A stretch of DNA of 64,000 nt from Lysobacter sp. (GTDB lineage Bacteria > Pseudomonadota > Gammaproteobacteria > Xanthomonadales > Xanthomonadaceae). Position 1 is the first letter of the stretch. Each line of letters opens with the position of its first letter. The stretch covers positions 1,379,444-1,443,443 of the forward strand of contig JABFRN010000001.1 in the NCBI GenBank assembly GCA_013141175.1. The letters run 5' to 3'. Below the pieces are notes generated by a model that searched no databases, had not been told where the DNA came from, and saw nothing but the letters and a program-made list of their open reading frames with translations. This document shows, one piece after another, positions 36,097-44,196 of the stretch. A program made the translations under genes and the position numbers.

Positions 36097-37715
36097 GCGA
36101 CCCCACGACCGACCTCATCGCCCGCATCGAACCGATCCAGCGCGCCAGCGATCTGCGCCCCGGGCTTGCGGCGCGGCTGCTCGATCCGCTGTGGCTGCTC
36201 GGCCGGCAGTGGATGCTCGGCGAATTCGACGGCGAGGACGCCGGCACGCCGGTGTCGGTCGACTACACGCTGGGGCACTATCCGATCAGCCGGGTCCGCG
36301 CCGGCAACGTCGACATCAAGGTCGATAACCTCGGGACGCCGCTCGAACGCGCGATCGAATCGCTGCCCTCGGGCCGCAAGCACTGGACGCTGCAGCGGCG
36401 CGTCGAGACCGGTGCGCTGCTGGCGCAGCTGCTGTGCGACGCGGGTTACGCCGATGCCGCGCAAACACTGCTCGATGCATATTCGCTGGGCAAGGACACC
36501 GATCCGAACGATCAGGACGACACTCCCGCCGCACGGCTGGCCGCACTGGCGCGCGGCCGGGTAGCGGATGGCGAAGCTGTGCGCGAGGCGCTGCTCGCAG
36601 GCGCATTGCCCGGCGCGCTGCGCGCGCCTGCGATCGAAGCGGAAATCGCCGCCTGGAATGCACTCGTCACCGGCATGATCGAACCGCCTGCCGTCGAGGC
36701 CTGGCAGTCCGAGCGTCTGGAATACGCCGCCGAAATCGACTGCAGTGGGCTGAGTTCGCCGCTGCGGGTGTCGGAGCATCACGGCGATGGCCTGCGCTGG
36801 GCGTCGGTCGACATGACCAAGGCGCCCACCGCGCCGCCGCCGAAGAGCGTGACGATGCAGCGCACGCCGACCGCGCTGCGCTTCCGCGGCATGCCGCAGG
36901 CGCGCTATTGGGAATGCGAAGACGCCACGATTGATCTTGGCGCGGTGGACGCGCCCGCCGCCGAGCTGGGCCGCACCGCGATGCTGCAGATGGCGATGGT
37001 CTACGGCAACGATGTCTTCCTCGCGCCCGCGAACGTACCGCTGGGCACGCTGGCCGGCGTCACCGCCTTCAGCGTGTCCGACACCTTCGGCGATGTGCTC
37101 GGCCCGACCGCACTCACCGCCGCCACCCGCACCGGCACGGAGCCGGGTCGCGGCTGGGCGCTGTGGGCACCGCAGTGCGCGGGCGCACCGATGCCGTGGC
37201 TGTTCTTCCCGCCCGCACTGGCCGCGCCGCTGATCGGCGAGGCGGTCGACGACGCCCTGCTCGCCCGCGACGAAATGGCCAACCGGGTCTGGGCGATCGC
37301 GCGTCTGCTCGAAGGCGAAGACGGCCGCAGCCGCGCGCCGACCGTGAACGCCTCGCCCGACACCACGACGGCGACAAGCGCCGAAGACGATGCCGATTAC
37401 CGCTACCGAATGGCCAACGATGCGCCATCCGGCTGGGTACCGCTGTCGCTGCAGGTCACAGCCGACGGCCGCCGCCTGCTGCGAGAACGCAACGCCGCCA
37501 CCGACACCCTCCTGACCCGGCTGCTGCCGGAAGGCGCAGCGGTGTGCGACGAAGAAGTGGGCCGCGATGGCGTGAGCCTGCGCATCGAAAATGTCTACGC
37601 GCGTGGGAGCGATGGTGTCACGGTGGTCTGGACCCGCGTCCGTCGTTCGTCTGGTCGTGGTGGGGCTGCCAGTGGGTTGCGGTTTGATCAGGCGTTGCCG
37701 ATCAAGAAGCCCTGA
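36093..37715 (+). CDS. Unknown protein, last gene of DUF6603 cluster
   Basis: 540 residues, not recognised. The start is fixed by the ATGA overlap with the preceding gene; a longer reading of this frame begins inside the preceding coding sequence and is rejected. The N-terminus has a distinctive R-P-G-L-A-A-R-L-L-D-P-L-W-L-L-G-R-Q-W-M stretch (near residues 22-41), followed by G-E-F-D-G-E-D-A-G-T-P-V. The remainder alternates soluble helical and strand segments and ends basic (Q-A-L-P-I-K-K-P). No signal peptide or transmembrane helix. As the terminal gene of six co-directional genes it probably acts with the DUF6603-like protein. Confidence 0.78.
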   Translation: MSDPTTDLIARIEPIQRASDLRPGLAARLLDPLWLLGRQWMLGEFDGEDAGTPVSVDYTLGHYPISRVRAGNVDIKVDNLGTPLERAIESLPSGRKHWTLQRRVETGALLAQLLCDAGYADAAQTLLDAYSLGKDTDPNDQDDTPAARLAALARGRVADGEAVREALLAGALPGALRAPAIEAEIAAWNALVTGMIEPPAVEAWQSERLEYAAEIDCSGLSSPLRVSEHHGDGLRWASVDMTKAPTAPPPKSVTMQRTPTALRFRGMPQARYWECEDATIDLGAVDAPAAELGRTAMLQMAMVYGNDVFLAPANVPLGTLAGVTAFSVSDTFGDVLGPTALTAATRTGTEPGRGWALWAPQCAGAPMPWLFFPPALAAPLIGEAVDDALLARDEMANRVWAIARLLEGEDGRSRAPTVNASPDTTTATSAEDDADYRYRMANDAPSGWVPLSLQVTADGRRLLRERNAATDTLLTRLLPEGAAVCDEEVGRDGVSLRIENVYARGSDGVTVVWTRVRRSSGRGGAASGLRFDQALPIKKP

Positions 37716-38040
37716 GCGGGAGTTCGTGTGCGCCCGGTGCGTATCGGGCGTCGGCTCATTTTTTCCTTGCACCGATCAACGAGCGCCTTCGCGCTTTGCG
37801 CGACCGATCACCCATCGTCAGGCATCGACCCACGCATTCGACTCAGACAGCGTCGATACGTTCGATCAATCGAAACCCGGAAATTCATCGTCGCAGTGCA
37901 CAGCCATCGCCGCGCTTTTCGTAGGAGCGGCGGGAGCCGCGACGGGGGGTGAAATTGAGGTTGGGCTGGGGTGTGGGGGATGGGTTTAGTTTTGACGATT
38001 GCTTTTGACTCGCAACGACGTTGGCGAAATGAACCTGACC
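37716..38040. other. Intergenic region after the DUF6603 cluster
   Basis: No gene I can support. Composition becomes mixed and GC falls towards the accessory zone. It includes a short stem gtaggagcggcgggagccgcgac (37921-37943) resembling the gaggggcttcagcc repeat family. The direct-repeat word gaacctgacc ends it. Confidence 0.4.
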
Positions 38041-38185
38041 CGAATGGCACTTACTTAAGCCCTTGTCGCCGGATTTTCTGATTTCTGCGAAAGCTCCAAC
38101 CCAGCGATTTCAGTCGTTTACGGCCAACAAGGACCGTTGATCCCCGTCTTTTCTGGAGTGGCGAGGCTTAAGTAAGTGCCATTCG
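38041..38185. mobile_element. MITE-like element with 21-bp terminal inverted repeats
   Basis: Perfect 21-bp inverted ends at 38041-38061 and 38165-38185 (outer part cgaatggcacttacttaag) around about 103 bp of non-coding DNA. The word aacctgacc occurs just outside both ends (38032-38040 and 38186-38194) in direct orientation, as expected for a target duplication or a conserved extension. No transposase is encoded. The gggtcaggtt word is shared with the repeats at 41325, 43734 and 44089. Confidence 0.7.
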
Positions 38186-38220
38186 AACCTGACCCTTTTA
38201 CCCTCGGGTGGCCTTGCTCA

Positions 38221-39309
38221 TTAACGTAAGTCACTTATCGAAATGGGGCAAAAAAGGCGCCCAGTCTTAAAGCTTGACCGGCCCGCACCGCGACCTTCCG
38301 CTGTGAGCAAGCCATCTTCGCCTAACTTGTACAACTCGTTGTAGATGTTGACCTGCTGTTTCGCGAGACTAGGCCCCCGATGGACGCCAAGCATCGGAAT
38401 TGCACCTCCAGCTCGACCATGTGATCTCCACGTCTCGGTATCAGATTCGTAGCGCACTTCAAACAAATTATCGATCGCGCTTGTGGCGCGCGGCGCCCCT
38501 TCGTATGCACCTGGTTTGTTCGACCAATCATGGTCGCCCAAACGCACAACACAAACCTTCCCTTCATCTAGGGCTTTTATCAATAAGTCCTTTAGTGTGA
38601 TTTTCCTGGGTTGCTGAACATCCGGAATGTGCAACTTCGCCGGAGAAATCTCGAGTGTCTTACGTTGCGAAAATCCGCTAGCTGTTGATGCGGTAACAAC
38701 AAAGGCCGAGCCTGTCACGAGAGGAAACGTTAGAGGTCTTGAGTGCCCTGCACCCAAGGTTATAGGGGGCAATTTCGACATTTCTGGCGTAGTTCCCGAA
38801 GCCTCGACATTCACAGTTGTAGGACCCAAAGACCCAGATTCATTCGGCGGCGGTGTCCACCTGACTGTTACAAAAGCTTCTTTGTCGCTGTAATCATCGA
38901 TGATGATGTGAATGCCCGGCGCATTCGATCCACGCGCTAGACACTCCTTGTATACGGAATATGCAACTTCTGGGATTTCGCGGCGCACCAACAAGAATGC
39001 CTCGTCATATGAGAGGTCGAACCTGTTCACTTGAAGATATTCGCGTCGCTTCGCATCCCATTCTTGATAATTGCCGCTTGCTTCGATAGGGACGCCTTTG
39101 ATTGGAAATTTTGCCGACGCCGATCCTCCTCTTTTGAACTCCTGAAACGTTTTCTCATCAATTACCTTGAGGACCGCCATGTCCAACTGCTGAGAACTCG
39201 TTGAAATGGTGACGTTTGGAAGCAGTCCAGCGACGCACTCGTTGGGCTCGGCATAGACCAAATTTGGCGAGAAAACGGATAGTAAGAGCACGAACAGTAT
39301 TGGCTTCAT
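38221..39309 (-). CDS. Unknown secreted protein beside Pycsar
   Basis: 362 residues, not recognised. A clear signal peptide (MKPILFVLLLSVFSPNLVYA) precedes a mature domain with two-Cys character (C27 and C123 or so), then a beta-rich middle (F-V-T-V-R-W-T-P-P-P-N-E-S-G-S) resembling an extracellular beta-sandwich module. The C-terminal part begins at K-I-T-L-K-D-L-L-I-K-A-L-D-E-G-K. GC is visibly lower than in neighbouring core genes, suggesting transfer. It is divergent from pycTIR with 140 bp between, and lies next to the MITE-like element. Whether it belongs to the defence locus or is unrelated cargo cannot be decided. Confidence 0.72.
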   Translation of the reverse strand: MKPILFVLLLSVFSPNLVYAEPNECVAGLLPNVTISTSSQQLDMAVLKVIDEKTFQEFKRGGSASAKFPIKGVPIEASGNYQEWDAKRREYLQVNRFDLSYDEAFLLVRREIPEVAYSVYKECLARGSNAPGIHIIIDDYSDKEAFVTVRWTPPPNESGSLGPTTVNVEASGTTPEMSKLPPITLGAGHSRPLTFPLVTGSAFVVTASTASGFSQRKTLEISPAKLHIPDVQQPRKITLKDLLIKALDEGKVCVVRLGDHDWSNKPGAYEGAPRATSAIDNLFEVRYESDTETWRSHGRAGGAIPMLGVHRGPSLAKQQVNIYNELYKLGEDGLLTAEGRGAGRSSFKTGRLFCPISISDLR

Positions 39310-39449
39310 GAGCTTTACCCTGCGATGGGACAGTAAATCGTAAACGTACTCGCTAGCGACTTCCGGCCATCCCTAGGTCTGATCTGACTGGCTTGACTTG
39401 GGGAGTCTAGCCCCCATGCTAAGTAGGTCTAAACGCTTTAGGGGACCTA

Positions 39450-40361
39450 ATGATCGATCGGTTTCAAGGGGATGAAGGTCGGCGGCGCTTGGTCGCCGCC
39501 CTAACAGAACATAGACTGATAGCGAATCGACCGGAGCTGGCGGAACGGCTTGTCGCCGCAGGCGAGCTGATGGAGGTACCCGCGGGGACGGCCTTCATCA
39601 ATCAAGGTGACCAAGCCTCGGACGTTTTCTTCATCGTCGTCGGCAAGGTCGAAGTTCGGGTCAACGGCAAGCTTGTCGCGAACCGCTTCCCGGGCGACCA
39701 CATCGGAGAAATGGCCGCAATCGAGCCTTCGCAACCGCGGGCGGCGACGGTTGTCCCCGTCGAAACAACCGTCTTGCTCAAAGTCAGCGAGGCTGAATTC
39801 TCGGCAGCCGCGGAGCAGTTCCCCGACGTGTGGAGGCGGATTGCGGCAACCCTCGCCCGCAGGCTCGCGGAGCGGAATCATTTGGTAACGGCCCAGCGGG
39901 AGCGGGTTCGCGTCTTCATCGTGTCGTCGGCGGAGGCGCTTCCAATCGTGGACTTGCTCATCAAGCAATTCGAGCATGACCCCTTCTTGGCGGTTGCGTG
40001 GAAAAACGGCGTATTCCGGGCATCGAACTACACGTTGAACGAGCTAGAGGCGCAGTTGGATGACTCGGATTTTGCGATTGCCGTTGCCCAGCCGGATGAC
40101 GTAGTTATCACGCGCGACACGAAATGGCCGGCAGTGCGCGACAACGTGATCTTTGAGCTTGGCTTGTTCATGGGCCGACTTGGGCGGCGTAGAGCTTTCC
40201 TGATGGAGCCGCGGAATGCAGATATTCAGTTGCCCAGCGACTTGGCTGGAATGACGACGATCCCCTATCGCTATGAGAAGGGGAAAGATGCCGAGCACTA
40301 CATCGCGCCCGCGTGCGCAAGGCTCCGCGAATTGATTCTGGCGGCCGGAGCAAAGGACTGA
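39450..40361 (+). CDS. pycTIR: Pycsar effector, CNBD-TIR NADase
   Basis: 303 residues. The N-terminal cyclic-nucleotide-binding domain (about 25-140) has the phosphate-binding cassette G82-D-H-I-G-E87-M ... R97-A-A-T-V. The C-terminal TIR-like domain (about 152-300) starts V-R-V-F-I-V-S-S and contains R-D-N-V-I-F-E236-L-G-L-F, where Glu236 fits the NAD-cleaving glutamate of TIR effectors. In known Pycsar systems the cyclase product binds the CNBD and the TIR then depletes NAD, stopping phage spread by killing or arresting the cell. The cyclase gene follows 3 bp after this stop. A weak promoter-like TTGACT-17-ATGCTA (39393-39421) lies upstream. Regulation is expected to be by nucleotide binding rather than transcription. 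Confidence 0.88.
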   Translation: MIDRFQGDEGRRRLVAALTEHRLIANRPELAERLVAAGELMEVPAGTAFINQGDQASDVFFIVVGKVEVRVNGKLVANRFPGDHIGEMAAIEPSQPRAATVVPVETTVLLKVSEAEFSAAAEQFPDVWRRIAATLARRLAERNHLVTAQRERVRVFIVSSAEALPIVDLLIKQFEHDPFLAVAWKNGVFRASNYTLNELEAQLDDSDFAIAVAQPDDVVITRDTKWPAVRDNVIFELGLFMGRLGRRRAFLMEPRNADIQLPSDLAGMTTIPYRYEKGKDAEHYIAPACARLRELILAAGAKD

Positions 40362-40364
40362 TCC

Positions 40365-41060
40365 ATGGGACTGAAAAGTGATCTTGAAGAGTGGTGCTAT
40401 GACGTTTTCAGGTCGCAATGGTCGAGGCGTGATGGAACCAAGGTTCCCGATGAAGACTCAAAGCTTGGCCTAAAAAACGAGGCAATAGAGATTGAAGGCA
40501 CTGTCTTGTACGCCGACATGGCTGATTCAACGACGCTTGTAGATACCAAGACCGCTTCTCGGTCCGCTGAGATTTACAAAACCTTCCTCTATTGCGCTGC
40601 CAAGATCATTCGAGAACACAATGGGGTCATCACGGCGTATGACGGTGACCGGGTAATGGCCGTCTTCATCGGTGACTACAAAAATACCAATGCTGCGAAA
40701 GCAGCTTTGAAGATCAAATGGGCTGTCAATAACATTGTTATTCCCCAGATGAAGCGTGTCTATACGAGCGACGACTATGCGATTAAGCACGTTACCGGAA
40801 TCGACACCAGCAAGTTGTTCGTAGCAAAGACGGGGGTTCGAGGCGCAAATGACTTGGTATGGGTTGGACGAGCCGCGAACCACGCCGCAAAGTTATCCGC
40901 ACTCCCAGCTACGTACACCTACATAACGAAGTCCGTCTACGACAAGCTCAATGATGAGGCGAAACTGAGTGACGGGAAGAATATGTGGGAAGCCGTCACA
41001 TGGAATACGTTTAACAATGCCACGATTTACAGGTCACATTGGGGCTGGGTTTTCAACTGA
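40365..41060 (+). CDS. pycC: Pycsar pyrimidine cyclase
   Basis: 231 residues of class III nucleotidyl-cyclase fold. The metal-binding segment is V-L-Y-A-D51-M-A-D-S-T with the second aspartate in Y-D-G-D95-R-V-M-A-V-F. Further landmarks are G-V-R-G-A-N-D-L-V-W-V-G-R-A-A-N-H-A-A-K-L-S near residue 157-178. Stand-alone soluble cyclases of this size next to CNBD-TIR effectors are Pycsar cyclases, which make cCMP or cUMP in response to phage. The Xanthomonas type with a TIR effector makes cUMP, so cUMP is the better guess, though the base cannot be proven from the sequence. The 3-bp gap to the effector gene indicates one transcript. GC is lower than in flanking core genes, fitting a mobile defence module. 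Confidence 0.88.
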   Translation: MGLKSDLEEWCYDVFRSQWSRRDGTKVPDEDSKLGLKNEAIEIEGTVLYADMADSTTLVDTKTASRSAEIYKTFLYCAAKIIREHNGVITAYDGDRVMAVFIGDYKNTNAAKAALKIKWAVNNIVIPQMKRVYTSDDYAIKHVTGIDTSKLFVAKTGVRGANDLVWVGRAANHAAKLSALPATYTYITKSVYDKLNDEAKLSDGKNMWEAVTWNTFNNATIYRSHWGWVFN

Positions 41061-41324
41061 ACCCATAAGGCGTATTGAAATCTCTCGTAGGGCGGGTCTT
41101 GACCCGCCTATTGAAATGAATCGGCTGCTTCGTACCCGCAAGGCGGACGAACTTTCCGATGTCGCTGCATGCGAAGCGATTGTTGGCCAATTAGCGGTTC
41201 AAGACCCGCCCAACGGATCTCGGGGCCGGCCAGCTTTTTTAGATCAAGGCCGTAAGGCGTATACGTGTAGGGTGCATAAGCGAAGTGTCATGCACCATTC
41301 CGGGGGATTCGGCGGTTGCTACCA
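41061..41324. repeat. Repeat-rich gap after pycC
   Basis: Contains the palindrome ggcgggtcttgacccgcc (41091-41108) with a partial inverted copy (ttcaagacccgcc, 41198-41210), and a partial copy of the larger repeat family (about 41246-41319: gggtgcataagcgaag, ccattccgggggattcggcg). No gene seen. Confidence 0.6.
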
Positions 41325-41742
41325 AAAAATGGGGTCAGGTTGATTTACCCCAGCACCCGACATCACGCCAAAGCAAATGATGCGCCAAGGCAGCACCCTA
41401 TGTAGCAAGGCCGTAGGTCATATACGCGCAGGGTGCATAAGCGAAGCGTCATGCCACCAATGCCGGGGATTCGGTGGTTGCGATGCACGCTTCCCGGCTC
41501 GATAAAGCATGCAGCAAGTAGCCCGGGTAAGCGAAGCGCACCCGGGGATCTTCGTCGTTCATCCCGGGTGCGCTTCGCTTACCCGGGCTACGGCAAATCA
41601 ACACCGTGTGCATACTCTGGCCCAAAGCCGCCATCGCTGCATCGCTCCCGTCCACTCACCGCAAACGGTGCGCCGAGGCAGCACCCAATGGAATGGACAA
41701 TGCGGTGAACGTCCGATCGAGGGTCGCGTTGTCGGCACAACT
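41325..41742. repeat. Long dispersed repeat, copy A
   Basis: Begins with aaaaatggggtcaggttgat, continues with tttaccccagcacccgac, then a 74-bp inverted repeat at 41518-41591 (arms gtagcccgggtaagcgaagc...), and ends near ggtgaacgtccgatcgag. Other copies: 43734-44088 and 44089-44196 (B and C) and 45777-45885 (D). Frames through it are not protein-like. It fills most of the 41061-41882 gap. Confidence 0.8.
41518..41591. repeat. 74-bp inverted repeat, copy 1
   Basis: Arms beginning gtagcccgggtaagcgaagc and closing on a short spacer around cttcgtcgttc. The same 74-bp unit recurs at 43970-44043. In RNA it would form a very stable hairpin. Confidence 0.85.
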
Positions 41743-41882
41743 TTACGGCATCCTCATCAAGTGTCGTGACGGCGAGGAGCGCAGGCTCATCCTGCTCTGT
41801 AACGACCAGGACAACGGCCCCGGCGGCTTCGATCTGATCGACGGCACCCCGGTGAAATTTTGGTCAATACATTAGCGGCCCA

Positions 41883-42239
41883 TCAATCCTGCTGTTTGAG
41901 CGATGTTCTGATGATATGAATGCGTACAGGCGCATGGAGCATCGCTTCTGCCTTCTCACGTTTGGCAAGCACGCGAGCATCTTCTGCGGGCTCAGCATAC
42001 ACAGTCAGGACTGCGGCGTTCTCTGCCCGGTCAACATGTGTTCCCTGCAAGTTAGGGAACATAGCTTGTAGTTCGGGCAGCTTCTGGTCCAGCGCATGGC
42101 GGATCTCATCAGCCGTCGGCTGCGCGGGGCCGGCTGCAGTCACAGGCAATTTATCTTCATGTGGCAAGTGCTCAGACGCGCAAGCCGCAGTGCCAAACGC
42201 AAAAAAAACAATCGAAAAAAGCCATTTAAATGTTGGCAT
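41883..42239 (-). CDS. Stand-alone protease-propeptide-like secreted protein
   Basis: 118 residues from MPTFKWLFSIV, chosen because a signal sequence begins there (lipobox-like G-T-A-A-C) and GAGG lies 9 bases upstream; longer starts are possible. The mature part is similar to the propeptide of the S1 protease encoded just upstream: T-A-D-E-I-R-H-A-L-D-Q-K-L ... P-N-L-Q-G-T-H-V-D here, against T-Q-A-E-L-R-A-A-L-D-K-N-L ... P-T-L-Q-G-T-Y-T-D there, and H-A-P-V-R-I-H-I against D-I-P-F-R-V-R-L. Propeptides of alpha-lytic-type proteases fold and inhibit their enzyme, so this may act in trans as inhibitor or chaperone. That role is inference from the homology and adjacency (66 bp). Confidence 0.75.
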   Translation of the reverse strand: MPTFKWLFSIVFFAFGTAACASEHLPHEDKLPVTAAGPAQPTADEIRHALDQKLPELQAMFPNLQGTHVDRAENAAVLTVYAEPAEDARVLAKREKAEAMLHAPVRIHIIRTSLKQQD

Positions 42240-42305
42240 TTGAATCAGCCTCATGAGATCGAAACGGCGATAAGATTCGAGAAGACGTTTCAACAGGCCC
42301 CATAT

Positions 42306-43514
42306 CTAAGGACCGTACATCAGTTGCAAGCCAAGAGCAGAAATTCGATCTGTACTCGTGTACACGGCAAGAAGGCACTGGCCAATGCCTGGCCCAGAGG
42401 AAGCGCCAGAGGAGTGTATCCCCGCTGCAACGGAACCGATAAACCATGGGCCACCGCTATCGCCACCCGCACATGCGAGTCCAGTGCCTGAAGCTGGGGA
42501 GATGACAGCAATATAGGTGGCCGTGCAGGTTGCACCATTACAGGTGTAAGAGGTCGGCTGATAGTCCGTTGCGAACACATCGCCACAACTGTAGCCGCTA
42601 GCCACTCCATAGTGACAAATATTGTTGCCTACCGCCGTGCTCGCTTGTGTTCTACGCCCCGTTAGTGTCCTAAGGTTGGTGGCGCTGGCATAGAACTTCG
42701 GTTCATTAGTCGCATTGGTCGTATACCACTGCGCATCGTTGCTGGCATTGTATGCCTGTGCCTGATACGTCAGGCTGGCTGTGGCGCTATCCAAGCCGGT
42801 GTAAGAGACATTGCCGTTTGCGCAATGCCCCGCCGTCAGGACGCCGGTCGTAGTGCCAGTAGTCTTTTTTACGACGAATGTCGTCGTGCAGGTTCCGCCA
42901 TTGATTAACCCGCTACCTCGTACTGCATGCTGTACAAGTGGCGCTGGAATTAGGCGCACGCGAAAAGGGATGTCGAGTAAATGGCCGACAGCTTGCTGCA
43001 CTCTTTGTGTTTCATACTCCGTTCCGAATACATCTAGCACAACTTCGCCAGTCTTCACATCCGTGTAAGTTCCCTGCAACGTGGGAACGGCGGATTTGAT
43101 CTTTTCTAAATTTTTATCGAGTGCAGCTCGAAGTTCTGCTTGCGTATATTTCGAGTTAGGGATGAATTCGACCATCACCTTTTGAGTCCCAGCATCGAAC
43201 AAGCGTGAAGACTCAATCTGATCACTCTTCAGGCGCATCACAATCCGAAAGACAGGATCGTGCTCGATATACAAGCCAGCAAGCCGGTCTTTGTAAGCAT
43301 CCCGCAACTGTGCAATCAAACCAGCGATTTCCGATTCTTTTTTCAGTCTATTCAATGATGACTCCAAAGAAAGACCGCGATTAGCAGCATGAAATGCCGC
43401 GTCTTTAATGAGTGGGGCTTCAGGCTCGCCTGCCAATGATGGCGTCAATGTTGCAGCACAAGTTGCGAGTACTACAGCTACAGCGGGCAAGCAGAAAAAA
43501 GAGTTGTAGCGCAT
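42306..43514 (-). CDS. Secreted S1-family serine protease with N-terminal propeptide
   Basis: 402 residues: signal peptide (about 1-28), a propeptide of about 165 residues (E-L-R-A-A-L-D-K-N-L, P-T-L-Q-G-T, then I-P-F-R-V-R-L-I), then a trypsin-fold domain. Catalytic His is in T-A-G-H-C, Asp probably in S-N-D-A-Q-W-Y, Ser in G-G-D-S-G-G-P-W. Several Cys pairs (T-C-T near the start of the mature domain, C-N-G-A-T-C, and G-L-A-C ... G-Q-C) would form disulfides. The layout matches alpha-lytic/streptogrisin-type proteases, which Lysobacter-like bacteria secrete to digest or lyse prey. The gene for a propeptide paralogue follows on the same strand. The pair is bracketed by copies A and B of the long repeat. 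Confidence 0.88.
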   Translation of the reverse strand: MRYNSFFCLPAVAVVLATCAATLTPSLAGEPEAPLIKDAAFHAANRGLSLESSLNRLKKESEIAGLIAQLRDAYKDRLAGLYIEHDPVFRIVMRLKSDQIESSRLFDAGTQKVMVEFIPNSKYTQAELRAALDKNLEKIKSAVPTLQGTYTDVKTGEVVLDVFGTEYETQRVQQAVGHLLDIPFRVRLIPAPLVQHAVRGSGLINGGTCTTTFVVKKTTGTTTGVLTAGHCANGNVSYTGLDSATASLTYQAQAYNASNDAQWYTTNATNEPKFYASATNLRTLTGRRTQASTAVGNNICHYGVASGYSCGDVFATDYQPTSYTCNGATCTATYIAVISPASGTGLACAGGDSGGPWFIGSVAAGIHSSGASSGPGIGQCLLAVYTSTDRISALGLQLMYGP

Positions 43515-43733
43515 CGATATAGTCCTTTATTTTTTGTCGTCTAACTGAACAGACGCGACGTCATGACGGCAACAATCACGTGTGCACATATTTGATAGCA
43601 CAACTCCAAGTCAAAAACTACCGCTGCCACGCGATGTCAAGGTCTTCTCGATTTTTCGTTCAGACGCCACGCCTTCACCTACCAATACAGCCTGCTCGCC
43701 GCTCCAAGTCTGCCAACGACGCACGATCACATC

Positions 43734-44088
43734 AAAAATGGGGTCAGGTTGATTTACCCCAGCACCCGACACCACGCTAAAGCAAACGGTGCGCCAAGGC
43801 AGCACCCTATGGAGCAAGGCCGTAGGACACATACGCGCACGGTGCATAAGCGAAGCGTCATGCACCATTCCCGGGGATTCGGCGGTTGCGATGCACGCTT
43901 CCCGGCTCGGTAAAGCATGCAGGATGCAGTGTTGTATCGTGCATCCGAAATGTCGGCAGCAAGTAGCAAGTAGCCCGGGTAAGCGAAGCGCACCCGGGGA
44001 TCTTCGTCGTTCATCCCGGGTGCGCTTCGCTTACCCGGGCTACGGCAAATCAACACCGTGTGCATGCTCTGGCCCAAAGCCGCCATCG
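43734..44088. repeat. Long dispersed repeat, copy B
   Basis: Starts aaaaatggggtcaggttgat like copy A and follows it through the 74-bp inverted repeat (43970-44043) to ggcccaaagccgccatc, with an extra insertion around 43918-43965. With copy C it fills the 43515-44161 interval, which carries no gene. Confidence 0.8.
43970..44043. repeat. 74-bp inverted repeat, copy 2
   Basis: Same unit as 41518-41591, apparently identical in sequence and length. Confidence 0.85.
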
Positions 44089-44196
44089 AAAATTGGGGTC
44101 AGGTTGATTTACCCCCGCACCCGACATCACACCAAAGCAAACGGTGCGCCAAGGCAGCACCCTACGGCGTGGACGATGCGGTGAACGTGCGATCGC
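44089..44196. repeat. Long dispersed repeat, copy C (truncated)
   Basis: Immediately follows copy B: ttggggtcaggttgatttac, then accaaagcaaacggtgcgcc and gatgcggtgaacgtgcgatc. It lacks the 74-bp palindrome. The last codons and stop of the FG-GAP gene lie inside it. Confidence 0.75.

Noticed and set aside
23912-37715. Phage or contractile injection system
   Set aside because: No tail tube, sheath, baseplate, spike or AAA genes can be recognised among the six genes.
41518-41591. CRISPR-like repeat
   Set aside because: Only two copies of the 74-bp palindrome, 2.4 kb apart, with no regular spacers or cas genes.
41606-41875. 89-codon frame in repeat copy A
   Set aside because: Most of it is repeat sequence; the last 30 or so residues look protein-like (L-I-L-L-C-N-D-Q-D-N-G-P) but no start or family can be supported; at most a gene remnant.
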